Source of the DNA: an uncultured bacterium
Lineage (GTDB): Bacteria; Patescibacteriota; Gracilibacteria; Absconditabacterales; Absconditicoccaceae
Assembly: GCA_946405785.1 (NCBI GenBank)
Contig: CAMJIH010000001.1
Span: 62,001-126,000 of the forward strand
Direction: 5' to 3'
Length of the DNA stretch: 64,000 nucleotides
The notes under the pieces were generated by a model. The model ran no database searches. It was not told the DNA's origin and saw nothing but the letters and a program-made list of their open reading frames with translations. Positions 1 to 12,307 of the stretch are shown in pieces (within the stretch, counting starts at the first letter, position 1; every line of letters starts with the position of its first letter). Made by a program: the position numbers and the translations under genes.

Positions 1-605
1 ATTATTGTCTTTAAAATCGGATAAGTATTTATTAGTAAATCAATTCTTTTCATCAAATACCAAAAAAGAGCGATAGTTAATTTAGAATCATAATAAGCAT
101 CATGGAAACTTTCTTCCTCTCATAAATAAGGCTGAACTTTTTGAATAATTTCCTGAAAATCAGACTTTGTTTTCAATAATTCAATCAAAACTTCAAGTGC
201 ATAACTTGGAACATAATGAAGTAATGACTGAGATAAACGGAAAGTATCAATACTATATTTCCATTTTAATGAAGGGAAAAATTTTCTTAGAAACTCTAAA
301 TCAAATCAAATATTATGTCATACTATTACTGTATTTTCTCAAAAAAATGGCTCTAACTGAACTAATAAATCATCACAATGTGGAGCACTTTGCAATTTTT
401 CAACAGAAAGTCCTGTTATAAAACCAACAATACTTCTTAATTCTTTTACAGTCTTTTCTGGATAAATTAAAGATTGAAATCCTCCAATAATATTTCCTTT
501 AGCATCAAACTCTAATAATCAGACTTGGATTGGAACATCATTATGGATATCAAGCCCAGTTGTCTCAAAATCCAATGCAACAAAACGAAGATTATCTCTG
601 AGCAT
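1..605 (-). CDS. DnaQ-like 3'-5' exonuclease (DNA pol III epsilon-type), 3' end outside window
   Basis: Minus frame with TGA=Gly: MLRDNLRFVALDFETTGLDIHNDVPIQVWLLEF..., ExoI motif DFETTGLD; open to the window edge. Confidence 0.85.
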
Positions 606-708
606 CAACTCCAATGACAATATAAAACAACCGAAATTTACAGATTTTACTATTTATTGCAAAGAAAAAAGCTCTCATAAGAGAGCCTTCAAATATATAA
701 TATACAAT

Positions 709-1185
709 TTATAACTTTAACCTTCTCAACAATCTATCTAATGAACTCTGATCGTATTTTTCTAAATAAGGCACAAGCTCAGAGAATTTTGAAAAGAATA
801 ATTCTTGCTGTTTCTTGGTATCTTTCAATGTATAAATCTCAACAGACCTATCAAATACAAGAACAATATTTCTAAATTTTAATGTTTTTTTATCCATTTC
901 AACAACAAACCCCTTTAATTGAGAATAAGGAATAAGTCTTGTTCATATAGTCAATCATTCTGGTTTCAAAACCATTTTTGTCTCAGCATTAGCTCTAGAT
1001 AAGAAAAACAAATAACCTCATACAATCAACAACAAAATAATTACTCAAATAAGGCCATTCAATTTATCTCATGATTCATAAAATAGAGAAACAAAAACGA
1101 CAATACCAATCACAACAAAAAAACAAACATACCATAATGTTGACCTATCAAATACTTCTCAGTTATAAACTTTTAATGAAACCAT
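709..1185 (-). CDS. small membrane protein, PH-like hypothetical
   Basis: TGA=Gly frame MVSLKVYN..., two hydrophobic segments, ends ...LLRRLKL-TAA; contains supplied ORF 709-897. Confidence 0.7.
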
Positions 1186-1219
1186 CTGAATAAAAAAGTT
1201 AAAGTAAAGAGTTCTTTTA

Positions 1220-1846
1220 CTATTCTATGGATTTAATTGTTATATCAAAAACTAATGTTTCTCAAGCTAGTTCATGATTAGCATCATATACAATTTCAGT
1301 ATCTGTTATATCAACAATTTTTGCTGGGATATATCAATTTAAGAATACTTGCATTCCAACCTCTGCTCAAGAAATATCTCAAGCTTGTTCCAAAGGTACA
1401 TGAATAACATATTCTTCACTTCTTTCTCAATATGCCTTATCTGCAGGAATTTCAACAGTTTTAGATTCACCAACTTTCATTCAAATTACAGCCTCATCAA
1501 ATCATTTAATCATTTGACCAGCACCAGCTGTAAATTCCAATCAAGCAGTATAATCTCTACTTGGATTATACTTTCAAGCTTCTTTAGCTACAGATTCAAT
1601 ACTAGTATCAAAAACTGTTCAATCTAAATGTTTTCAAACATAATCTACAACAATTAAATCTCAAGTACTAATAACCTCTTTCATTATTTTATTTTCAGAA
1701 GATAAAGAAGATCCTGTCTCAATTACATTACTATCAGATAAAGATGTTTTAACCTCCGCATCAGAATCTATAACATTTTGTTCACATCAACAAAGGAATA
1801 CAGAAATCCCAAGAACTCAAAACAATAAAATTGAATTTTTTTTCAT
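1220..1846 (-). CDS. FKBP-type peptidyl-prolyl cis-trans isomerase, lipoprotein-like
   Basis: MKKNSILLF(G)VLGISVFLC(G)C signal; ...[40 protein letters not shown]... FKBP/SlyD motif. Confidence 0.85.
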
Positions 1847-2040
1847 AATAAAAACACAAAATAAAAATACAACGAATATATAGTAAAAAAAACACTAATA
1901 TCAATAGATTGATTCCAAAAAATTTTAATAATTCAAGTTATGAACAATTATATAAAAAACAATATAGACAACTAATCTTGAAAATATTAATCATTTTCGT
2001 ATTCTTTTAGCCGAAATTTTATCAATTAAACAAGTAAAAA

Positions 2041-2610
2041 ATGAGAGTACCAATTTGAGTATCAAACAGACATATCCATCTGACACAAGCAGATGCAAAT
2101 ACACTTTTCTGACCAAATCATGAACTAGTAAAAATAAAAGATCTATCTCAACCAGGACAATTTGCTTCAGAAGAATGTGTTATTATAAAATGACCAAAAT
2201 CAGAAATAGCTAAAGTAAGAGTTCTTGGACCTTACAGAAAACAAACTCAAGTAGAAGTTATGGCATGAGATTGTGTTAAATTATGAACACCTGCTCCAAT
2301 TAGAGAATCTTGAGATTTAAAATGATCAGCTCCTATTACTGTAATTTGACCAAATGGAACAATAGAACTAAAAGAAGGAATGATTATTGCTAAAAGACAT
2401 ATCCATATGACAGTAGCAGATGCTAAAAATTTCGGTGTAGAAAATGGACAAATTGTAAAAGTAAAAACTAATGGAGAAAGAGGTTTAATATTTGATAATG
2501 TAGTTATCAGAGTAAGTGATTCATTCGCACTAGACACACATATCGACATAGAAGAAGCCAATGCTGCTGCTCTAAAACAATGAGATTGGTGAGAACTTAT
2601 CTTAGACTAA
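2041..2610 (+). CDS. pduL: Phosphate propanoyltransferase / phosphotransacylase, PduL-like
   Basis: VSNRHIHLTQADANTLF(G)...LSQPGQFASEE...GPYRKQTQVEV...AKRHIHMTVADA; two RHIH metal-binding motifs. Confidence 0.85.
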
Positions 2611-2643
2611 TTAATAGATATTTTATATATTAAGTTTAATTCC

Positions 2644-3906
2644 ATGAGTATAAAAGACATTGAAGTAGAAGAACTTATTCTCTGAGAAGAAAAAAGACAA
2701 CAAGAAGGAATTGAACTTATTGCAAGTGAAAATTATCAATCAAAAGATGTATTAGCTGTTCAATCATCTGTCTTTGCTAATAAATATGCTGAATGATATC
2801 CAGGAAGAAGATATTATTGAGGACAGGAATTCACAGATAAACTCGAAAGTTTAGCTATTGAAAGAGCTAAAAAGATTTTTCATTCAGATCACGCAAACGT
2901 TCAAGCTCTTTCCGGTGCTGCTGCAAATATCTGCTTTTATACAGCAGCAATGAATCCATGAGACAGTATTCTCTGACTTGAAATGTGACATTGAGGACAC
3001 TTAACACACGGTTCTCCTGTTACATTTTTTTCTAAAGTTTTTAACTTCTATGGATATTCAACAAAACCAGATTGAAGCATCGATTACGAACAAATCCGTT
3101 CTTTAGCACATGAACATCATCCAAAAGTAATTTTAGCATGATTTAGTGCCTACCCTAGAGAATTAGACTATGAAAAATTTGTTGAAATAGCTAAAGAGGT
3201 ATGAGCAATTGCATATGCTGATATATCACATATATGATGATTTATTGCTACATGATTATTAAAAAATCCATTAGATTATGGATTTAATGCTATGATGACA
3301 ACAACACATAAATCTCTACGTTGACCAAGATGATCAATAATTCTTAGTAAAGGAATAGTATCAAATCCACTAAAAAAGCCAGAAGATACAATAGAGAATC
3401 TGCCAACAAGAATTGATCGTGCTGTATTCCCATGAATGCAAGGTTGACCTCACATGAACACTATTGCTGGAATTACTGTAGCATTAAAAGAAGTTGAATC
3501 TGAGAATTTTAAAGAATACGCAAAACAAGCACTTATCAATGCACAAATTATGGCTGAAGAATTTTTAAAGTTATGATATAAATTAGTTACATGATGAACA
3601 GATAACCATATGATAATACTAGATTTATCACAAGAAACTTATAACGGTGCAGATGTTGAAATAGCTTTAGATAAGATATGAATATCTGTTTCTAAATCAC
3701 TTATTCCTAATGATACTCGTCCTCCATTCCGTCCATCAGGTGTAAGAATAGGAACGCCAGCAATGACAACAAGATGAGTAAAAGAAAACGATATCAAAAA
3801 GATTGTTGAATTTATAAACAAAGGAATAAAAGAAAGAGATAATGATAAAGAATTAGAAATTTTAAGAAACGAAGTTAAAGAGTTTTCTACTTGTTTTCAG
3901 ATTTAG
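2644..3906 (+). CDS. glyA: Serine hydroxymethyltransferase
   Basis: [16 protein letters not shown]...[15 protein letters not shown]...[15 protein letters not shown]...[11 protein letters not shown]; stop TAG 3904-3906. Confidence 0.95.
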
Positions 3907-5920
3907 TAGTAATGATACCTCATTTATCAATAAATTCTTTATAGTTACGATATTCTTCATTTCCTTTAAGAACATTAGTATAAAATTCTTTGAAACCTGA
4001 AGAATTTTTATCAAACCAATTTTTTATACTAAAGTTCTTCTCATCTTTATTAATTTCTGTACATAAAGCATCCCAATTAGCTTTACCAAAATAGTTATAC
4101 ATAGTTTTATAATAATCCCTATTAGTTGTTTCCAAATCTTTACGTTTTGTAACCCAATCTTGGATCTCTTTCCAAACATCCTCAAATTTTAATGCTCAAT
4201 CATTAGATTTCTTTAATGCATCTAATTTATCAACAAAAACGCTAGGAGCATTATCAGGACGAACTGCACGAATAATATCACCTTTCTGCGTTTCAGTTAC
4301 AGATTTAACCACAAGCTTATCTCATTCTCACAATAGTGCAAGTATAGTTTCCTGAGACTTATCCCTTTTTGTAAATTCTTTCTCAAGTTTACCTTTAGCT
4401 TCAGTAATTAACGGACTATAACCATAATCAGAATCCCATACTTGATTAAATCACATTCTTCCCTTAGGAGTTGGAATAACTCAAATACCTCAAAATACTT
4501 TTCAAGTATTTTTAAGCATCTTATTCATTCTTTGTGATAACTGTGAATTTTCATTAAATCCTCAAATAGATCAAATAGATCATGTCAAAGCCAATTTAAT
4601 TAATTGCCACATCAATACTAAAGTAATCAAAGCCAATACAACATCTTTCAAAGATGTTGCTCAATTTTTCAAATAAACACTCACAATTCAAGCATTTTCA
4701 AGAGTAGAACTAATTTTCGGTATAGCATCCGTTCTAGTTCATGTCTTTGATTTATCTGAAAGTCCAACATTATCAAGGTAAGAAGACGCTGACTGATCAA
4801 AAAGTCTTTGAACAGTAACAACAACAATAAACATCATTGATATCCAGAAAGCAAAAATCACTGGTTTAAAGATTAAAACAATGACTTTCTTTAAATCAAG
4901 AATATCTTTTATATCATTATTCAGTAAATTTCATTTCTTTATTGATGAAAGATCAAGGGCATATATTAAAACAACAATAGGACTTATAGCAATAAATATT
5001 CGCAAAAATGCTAATCTCATAACAAGCAACACTATTAAAAGTGCCAAAGCTATTGAATAAAGAATAACCGTTCAAGATTGTAAAATAAGATTAGTTATAA
5101 CTTTCTCTATTGTATCAACACAATTTGCAGAGACTGGTATTGGTCTAGTAACAAAATCCTGAGCCTTAAAAGCTGTAGCTCAAAGATAAATAAAAGGTCC
5201 TCATAAATTGCTTGCACTAGGTAATAATGCATCCATTGTTTCTTTCTTTGGATCAACTGATCAACCACCTCATTCAGTTTTCTCAATTGAAAACCAAGTA
5301 GAATTATCTCATTCCAAATAATCATCAGTAAATGCGTTTATTACAATAATTTTTTTATCATTTAAAACATCGCTCTTAACCATTTCACTTTTAAATGTTT
5401 CTAACATTTTAGAATCAGCACTCAAAACCTGAGAAGAAAACGAAGAAACTGTTGCTAAACCAATTGTAGAAAGATCTACCAATACCATAACCATAAACCG
5501 ACTGATCTGAACAAGTACTGAAGCAACCAAAATATCCTTTACTTTACCAATTGGAGGTTTATCATCTTTAAAGAAAATATACTTAAAAATATAATAAATA
5601 AACAGAAATCATAATGCATAATTTGCAATAGTTCTCGACATTTGCCATATTTTCCACAAAAATGAATCCAAATGCATAAATTCTCAATATACCATAGCAT
5701 TAGTCATCAATACCCCAGCAAAATTTCAGAGTACTATCCAAATCCAAGAAAAGAATTTTCATAAATTAGTAAGAAATACATAGATGGTATCAAGAGAATC
5801 TTTTGTTACTCAACTACACTTACCATCTGAAGCAAAAGTAGGATAACAAGAGAAAATTATTACCATAACAATGATAATTCCTAACTTAAGATACTGTGAT
5901 AATTTTCTATTGCTGTGCAT
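3887..5920 (-). CDS. Multi-TM membrane protein, TrbL/VirB6-like (copy A)
   Basis: 677 aa, TGA=Gly; MHSNRKLSQYLKLGIIIV...; paralogous to copy B at 5907-8312; VILYSIALALLIVLLVMRLAFL(CGA)IFIAISPIVVL resembles the TrbL/VirB6 core. Confidence 0.65.
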
Positions 5921-8312
5921 CTGTTGTGGTTTCTCATCCTTTTAAAACATATTTATCATCTGATCACTTTTCAATCTTATAATTAGTTCCTCAAATTTCA
6001 CGAGTAATTCCTCCAATCTCAATTTTCTTATCTCACTTTTCATTTACATGTTTTACAATCTGTTCAAGTTTCTCCTTTGTATCCGCATTTCAAATCATCT
6101 CATTATAAACACCTTTAATCATATCAGTTTTTGAAGCCCAATTTTTTGTAGCATACACAGTATCCAATCTTGAAATCATAGCACTAGTATCTGTATATGC
6201 CGACGCATCTATTTTAAAAGCATCATTAAATGAAAGACTCGGATTATTAACAAAAGAACGTCATTTCTTTTCATCACTAGTCTTTCACCAATCCAAAAGT
6301 GACTCTAATCTCTCTTTATCATTAGACATCATATCACTCGTCAATTTCTGATAAATTTGATCAGGAGCATTCTTCAATCAAGACCAAGATAATCAATTCT
6401 TTCAAACCGGAATAATTGGAGTTGTTGAAAGGAATGTTTCTCATAATCCCTGTATTGTTCATCAAATAGACTCTCATACAGCAGTTTGCTTTATAGCCCA
6501 GAATAACAAAAACCAAGTTATTCATAATCAAAAGAACATTGTTAATAACCAAGAAACATTCAACATTGTTGAATCAAGTTTTACCTTAATAAATCATAAT
6601 AAATCCATATCAGATCATGAAAATTTTGCTCCAGTAACTTCAGCAAGATTTTCATAAAATTTAGTAGTTTCAGTCTTAGATAAATAGGCATTCGGGTCTC
6701 CTGTTCAAATTCAAACAGAATTCTTCAAAACTGTCATAAAAATAAGAGAAACTCACACAGCAAAACTAATCAAAACAGGAGCTAACAACAATTTTATTAA
6801 CTGATCAAAACTAATATATTTTTTCAAAGAATCAGGTAAACTAAAGACACCCTCAAAAACATTCACTAAAACAAGGAATGGAGAAAGAGCTATAGCAATC
6901 CACAGTAATCAAACTCTTGCAAAAAGGACAACAACCAATGCTAATAAAGGGAGAACAAGCAACAATGAAAAACATACATTTACAAATGTTATAACAAACT
7001 TTTGCCATAGTCACCTATTCCCCGCATCAAGATTTGAATATACAGACATACTCGAATATAAAGCAGCAAATGGTCATGTCATTGATCCTGCCTTTTTTAT
7101 AATGTTAGCTAATGTTATATCAGGAGATTTAGCTGATGAGTATAAACACTCCCAATCATTCTTTCCTTTCTCTCTCTTTGATGGTACAAAACCTACATTT
7201 CAACCCATACAATCCGAATTTGTATTATTTCAAAAAGTTCTACCATCTACAGAAACACTTCAACCACTAGTCTTTCATTCAGGTAAATATGAGATCTTTC
7301 AATTTGATAAAGGGAAAATAATTCACTTCTCAACAAGCTCCTTAACTGTAGATTCATTCCCGTCTTTTTCAATAATCTTTCTATAGGTATCTAACGTAGA
7401 AGCATAATTTTCATTACCTGTAGAAGCACCATTTACATAAAATTCATTATATGATAACAAAGCTCAATAATACATACAATATCAAGCCATCATTTTATAT
7501 CAATCACCTAAATCAATAAATTTTCTACCTATAGCAAATGATTGTTCCTCATCTCATCATCAAAATTTTACATGTGCAGTTTCACAAGGAGCAATATATT
7601 GATCTCATGACATTTGCCAGTAATACCTTATAGCATCCGAAATATCTCACTGAGTTTCAGGTTTTACCGTATAATCTCAAAGCTCAAAATCAACATTCAT
7701 TTTAAACATTTTAGCATCATCTCATGATCAAAGAGTTTGATCTTTTAATATAGAATAAGGTAATCATCAAATACTATACGTTAAAACTGTTGATAAATCG
7801 ACTAAAACCATCATTATGAACCAACTCGCCTGAATCAAAACACTAGCAATCAATATTTTTTTCAACAAATCAGGAAGTTTTAAGTTTTTTATTCAAGTTT
7901 TTCACGAAAAATTCCAATACAGAATTCAAAATAGAAATAAAAATCATAAAGTATAATTAGCAAAAGTTCTAACAAGTTGCCAGATCTTCCACAAAGAAAC
8001 ATCTAGCCCCATAAAAGAACCATAAATCATAGTATTATCCATAGCCAATCAAGCTAAAGCAACAAGTGGCCAAAGCAACGCAAACGCAATATTAGAAATA
8101 GCCTGCATAAAAGTATCAATTGAAGCCAACTTCTCTTTTTGAGATTGTTGTTCACTCTTATCACTAGTCTCCGCATAAACTTCATTAAAAGAAAAATAGT
8201 TCTGCTGAGGCAAAAATGAAAATCACAATAATAAGATAAATAATGACTTCAATAACAATTTCTTTTTTTGTTTTAATTGTTTTGTTAGAAATGATACAAC
8301 CTTAGATATCAT
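5907..8312 (-). CDS. Multi-TM membrane protein, TrbL/VirB6-like (copy B)
   Basis: 801 aa, TGA=Gly; shares LWKIWQ..RT.ANY.LGFLF and ILIASVLIQASWF..MVLVDLST with copy A; overlaps start of copy A by 14 nt. Confidence 0.65.
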
Positions 8313-8458
8313 ATTAAATTTTCAATAAACTAAAGAATCTTCACTCTTTAGTATCAAGTATAAACAAAAATAAAAATATAGTTAATATTACAAAAAATAT
8401 TCGTCTTTTTCTGGTTGACTTAATAATTTTTATATACAAAATATGTAAGGAATTTTAA

Positions 8459-9463
8459 CTACTCTTCAAAAAAATCCTGAATAATTTTTTTCATCTTTAA
8501 TATCTTCATTTGATAAGGATATACTTTTGTTTCTACACCCAAAAAAGAGGCAACCAAGAACAGATGCAACCTAGCAGTTACAACAATATCAGCATTCTTA
8601 ACATTCTGTGCAAAATTAGCAAAACTCTCCTCCCAATCTAATACTTCAAATTTTGTTAATAATTTCTTTTCTAATACTTCTTTATAATACAAATCATTGT
8701 ATACCTTATTACTTCATTTACTAACAGGAACATATTTTATAGTATATCAATTTGATAACAAAGATTCACATTGAAGTACTAAATCATCAAAAAATTTCTC
8801 ACCATTTTTATTAAGATTTATTAATGCAACTTTACTATGTTCAACTTCTCTTTTAATCCAACTCCATGAATAAGCAAACCAACTAGTATCAACAAAAAAC
8901 TCAGCATTTTTAAATCAATACTCATGAAGTGCTTCAACAGATTCATTATCACGTGCATAAATATATTTCACCTTTGATAACAAAAGATCAAATAACTTAG
9001 TATTCCATTTTTTTTCAGGAATCTGGATTCCTCACATAAGATAAACATTAACTTTATCTAATTTACTCCACAATGGAATTAATCAAGCAAGCCAATACCA
9101 ATAAGAATTAGGGCTTTCTTCTGTCAGAATTTCACCTCATCATATAATAACACTATCAACAGATTTATATATTCTTAATTCTCTTTTAATTTTAGAAAAA
9201 AAGTACCTACAAAAAGAACGTACTCATTTCGGAAATTCATGTAAATAAGTTATTGGCTTTAAATCAGTAAACTGAGAAAAAAAAGATTTCAACCAATTAA
9301 CATCATAAGCAGAAACAACAACTTCTTTTCACTGTTTTTGAAGCAAACGAATCGTTCACAACAAAATAAGTTCATCTCCCATATTTCTATAGGACCAATT
9401 TCCCATAATCAAAACTTTATTTCACTCTATTGGGAGAGTTTTCTCTAATTCCATTCTTTCCAT
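8459..9463 (-). CDS. Polysaccharide pyruvyl transferase family protein (CsaB/WcaK-like)
   Basis: MGNWSYRNMGDELIL...GGEILTEESPNSYWYW...ADIVVTARLHLFLVASFLGV; family-typical RLH motif. Confidence 0.8.
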
Positions 9464-9613
9464 GAGAAAAAGAAATAAGAATAAAGACAACAGATTCTAA
9501 ATAAAAGTATAAGAAAGAAATTAATAATTACAACAAAAAAGTTTTCACTTAGGATTGACTTCTCTTCCTAAAATGGATAAAAATCAAAAACATAAACAAA
9601 AAACAATACTAAT

Positions 9614-10156
9614 ATGCTTAAATTTTTCAAATTTTACAAAAAAGAGCTCCTCTGGAAAATATTCGGATCTTCCATGGGAGCCATCATTTGTGCACTATTC
9701 TATTTCAATCTTCCACAAACAATCGGGAAAACATTGGTGGGGATGTTGTGTTCATTCTGGATAATAATAGTGATATCAACACTGGTATCGCTTATCCTCT
9801 TGTTAATAACTATTCACAAGGGAGAAAACTCCCCCTATCATGCTTTCATCCTTGAACAAAAAATCATTCCACGGTTAATGCAAAAACGTCAACGAGTGAA
9901 GGACAAAATCAAGAAAGCTAAATATAGCATATTGATCGAAGAACTGAATCTCAAACTAACGTCAGATGATAGAGAAAAACTCGAAATACAAAAACGAATC
10001 AACACAATAAAACTATCATCTATCCCATGTACCGAGAAACAAAAGCTCAAGCTCAAAAAAGAGATTAAAGAAATAGAAATAGAGCTGACCAACGACCCCT
10101 CAGAGAAAATGAAATTATCTGAAGAAGTTGAAGCACTTGAAGAATTACTTCAATGA
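9614..10156 (+). CDS. Hypothetical membrane-anchored coiled-coil protein, probably standard-code foreign gene (UGA stop)
   Basis: 180 aa without a single internal TGA; all five Gly are GGN; has one CGG and two CGA codons; TGA followed 8 nt later by a perfect hairpin. Under table 25 it would extend to TAG at 10169-10171, inside the hairpin. Confidence 0.6.
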   Translation: MLKFFKFYKKELLWKIFGSSMGAIICALFYFNLPQTIGKTLVGMLCSFWIIIVISTLVSLILLLITIHKGENSPYHAFILEQKIIPRLMQKRQRVKDKIKKAKYSILIEELNLKLTSDDREKLEIQKRINTIKLSSIPCTEKQKLKLKKEIKEIEIELTNDPSEKMKLSEEVEALEELLQ

Positions 10157-10164
10157 AAAAACAT

Positions 10165-10195
10165 AAACTAGTACCATGTATTATGGTACTAGTTT
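10165..10195. terminator. Bidirectional intrinsic terminator
   Basis: AAACTAGTACCAT-GTATT-ATGGTACTAGTTT, perfect 13-bp stem between convergent genes. Confidence 0.85.
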
Positions 10196-10204
10196 TTGCT
10201 TTAC

Positions 10205-11386
10205 CTAATCTTGTAAAAAATGATTGAAATATTTTACCCTATCTTCATCAATTCAGAAACTTTTTGCAACAATAGGAACCATAAATTCAGAAGGTACTAA
10301 ATGGAGATCTATCTGTTTCTTTAATACTTTAACTAAAAGATTTAAAGAAAAATATTTTCACATAATTAATAACCGTTTTAATGGATTCTTAGTATTAGCA
10401 TGTTTCAAATAATTTTTTAATGTTAACTTTTCAATTCCTTTAGTCTCAAATAATGCATGAGGATACGGAACGAAATATCAAAAATCATGATACATCATCC
10501 ACCTTTTTACCTTAACATTTCTTGTCATCCATAGCGGCATCCGACCTAACCAACGAATCATACTATTATACCATATTAAATCAGGCTTTTCTTTTTTTAT
10601 AAAAGAATAGAATCTTATCGCCTCGTAAAGATTAAAACATCATATTCAAATTCATAACAACTTTTTAATTTTTCCTAAAACTCATTTAGGACAATTACTT
10701 CAATAAAGTACGACTTCATATCAATGACTTTCTAATAACGATTTAACATCATGAATATATGTTTCTATTCATCACACCTTATTAATAAAATCACTAACTA
10801 GTACAATTTTCTTTACTTTAAAATCAAAAGCTAATTTCTGAAATCTTTCATACCATTTCTCCTTTGAATATCTTAAGGCGATTCATTTAGATTTTTCAGC
10901 TAATTTATCATAAAAATGAAAATCATTAGCTTCTCTTTCTTTCTTTAACTTTGATATCATTTCAGAAAATTGAAGAACTTCTGTATTTCATTTACACTTA
11001 TCAATAGCATATTCATCAGGAATAAATGGAACTAATCATCATTTTTTAAATCCTACAACAGGAATTCCCCATTTTAATACATTAATTGCACTCAATCAAA
11101 AAGTTTCAATAAATCTTGAAGGCATAAGACAATAATCAATATTTTCCAAATATCTTTCAACATCAGATAATGGTTTCCATCAAAAATAATGAACATCTTT
11201 AAAACGATGAGATAATTCTAGTACTCATTCTTCATAACTTCAACTTCAAAAAATATATATCTCAAATGGAAGTTCTTTTTCTGGATATTGATTGATAAAA
11301 TCAAAAATTAAATCGAATCCTTTCTCAGTTTCCAACCTTCCTAAAAATAATAATCAAAGTTTATTATGCTTCATATAACTATTCAT
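10205..11386 (-). CDS. GT-B (GT4-like) glycosyltransferase with permuted domain order
   Basis: MNSYMKHNKLGLLFLGRLETEKGFDLIFDFI...MPSRFIETFGLSAINVLKWGIPVVG (C-domain) precedes KKIVLVSDFINKVGGIETYIHDV...VPSEFMVPIVAKSFGIDEDRVKYFNHFLQD (N-domain). Confidence 0.75.
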
Positions 11387-11520
11387 ATGAAAGTATAAAA
11401 CATATAACCATATAAAAGGATATCTATAAATAATTCAAGTACAATTCTAAAACAAAGTTTTCTTGCTTTCTTTTTTAAGATAATTACTCTCATAACAACA
11501 ATTTATCCAATATACAATAT

Positions 11521-12300
11521 ATGGTTAAATCACTTATTGATACTTATCTTCAAACTGATAATAAAAAAGCTGCTGCTTCTAAACATCCAGCATTTTTAGA
11601 GCATCTCTTAGATAGAATAAAATTCCATATCTCAAAATGATGAAAAATACTTCTTATTACACTAACAAAAAAATCATCAGAAGAAGTAACAAGTTTTCTA
11701 ATATCGCAATGATTTAAAGCATTCTATCTTCATAGTGAAATCGCAGCTATTGATCGTTGGGAAATAATCAAAAAATTAAGAACATGAGAAATAGATATTA
11801 TTGTATGAGTTAATCTTTTAAGAGAATGAATTGATCTTCCAGAAGTAACATTAATCTGAGTTTTAGATGCAGATAAAGAATGATTCCTAAGATCAACAAC
11901 ATCTCTAATCCAGATTATTTGACGTGCAGCCAGAAACCCAAATAGTGAAGTTATTCTTTATGCTGATACCTTCACTGAATCTATGATTAAAGCATTACGG
12001 GAAACTTATCGTCGTCGCAATATCCAAGAAAAATTTAATAAAGAACATTGAATTACTCCAAAATTAGCTAAATCTAACGTTAAATCACTAGAAACCGTAA
12101 AAACAGATCTAGATTTAGAACAATCATTCTGAAAACTAGTAAATGATAATAAGACTAAAAAATTAAAAAGGGCAACAAAAGCAGAAAAAGCTATCATCTT
12201 AAAAGATTTAAAAATCCAATTAGATGAAGCTATAAAAGCTTGGGAATTTGAAAAAGCCGCAGTAATCCGCGACCAAATCAAAGAAATATCTTGAGAATAA
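11521..12300 (+). CDS. UvrB C-terminal half (helicase domain 2 plus UVR motif)
   Basis: [19 protein letters not shown]...[15 protein letters not shown]...[45 protein letters not shown]...[16 protein letters not shown]; no Walker A half upstream. Confidence 0.85.
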
Positions 12301-12307
12301 TAAATAT

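Noticed and set aside
1349-1627. Plus-strand 92-aa ORF
   Set aside because: Antisense to the FKBP gene.
2247-2561. Minus-strand 104-aa ORF
   Set aside because: Antisense to the PduL frame; no recognisable features.
9555-9764. Plus-strand 69-aa ORF overlapping 9614-10156
   Set aside because: Out of frame with the better-supported 180-aa ORF; no coding signature.
11944-12000. CGG in UvrB C-half (KAL[CGG]ETYRRR) as counter-evidence to CGG=Trp
   Set aside because: The aligned position is variable in the family as I recall it, so it neither supports nor refutes; left neutral.
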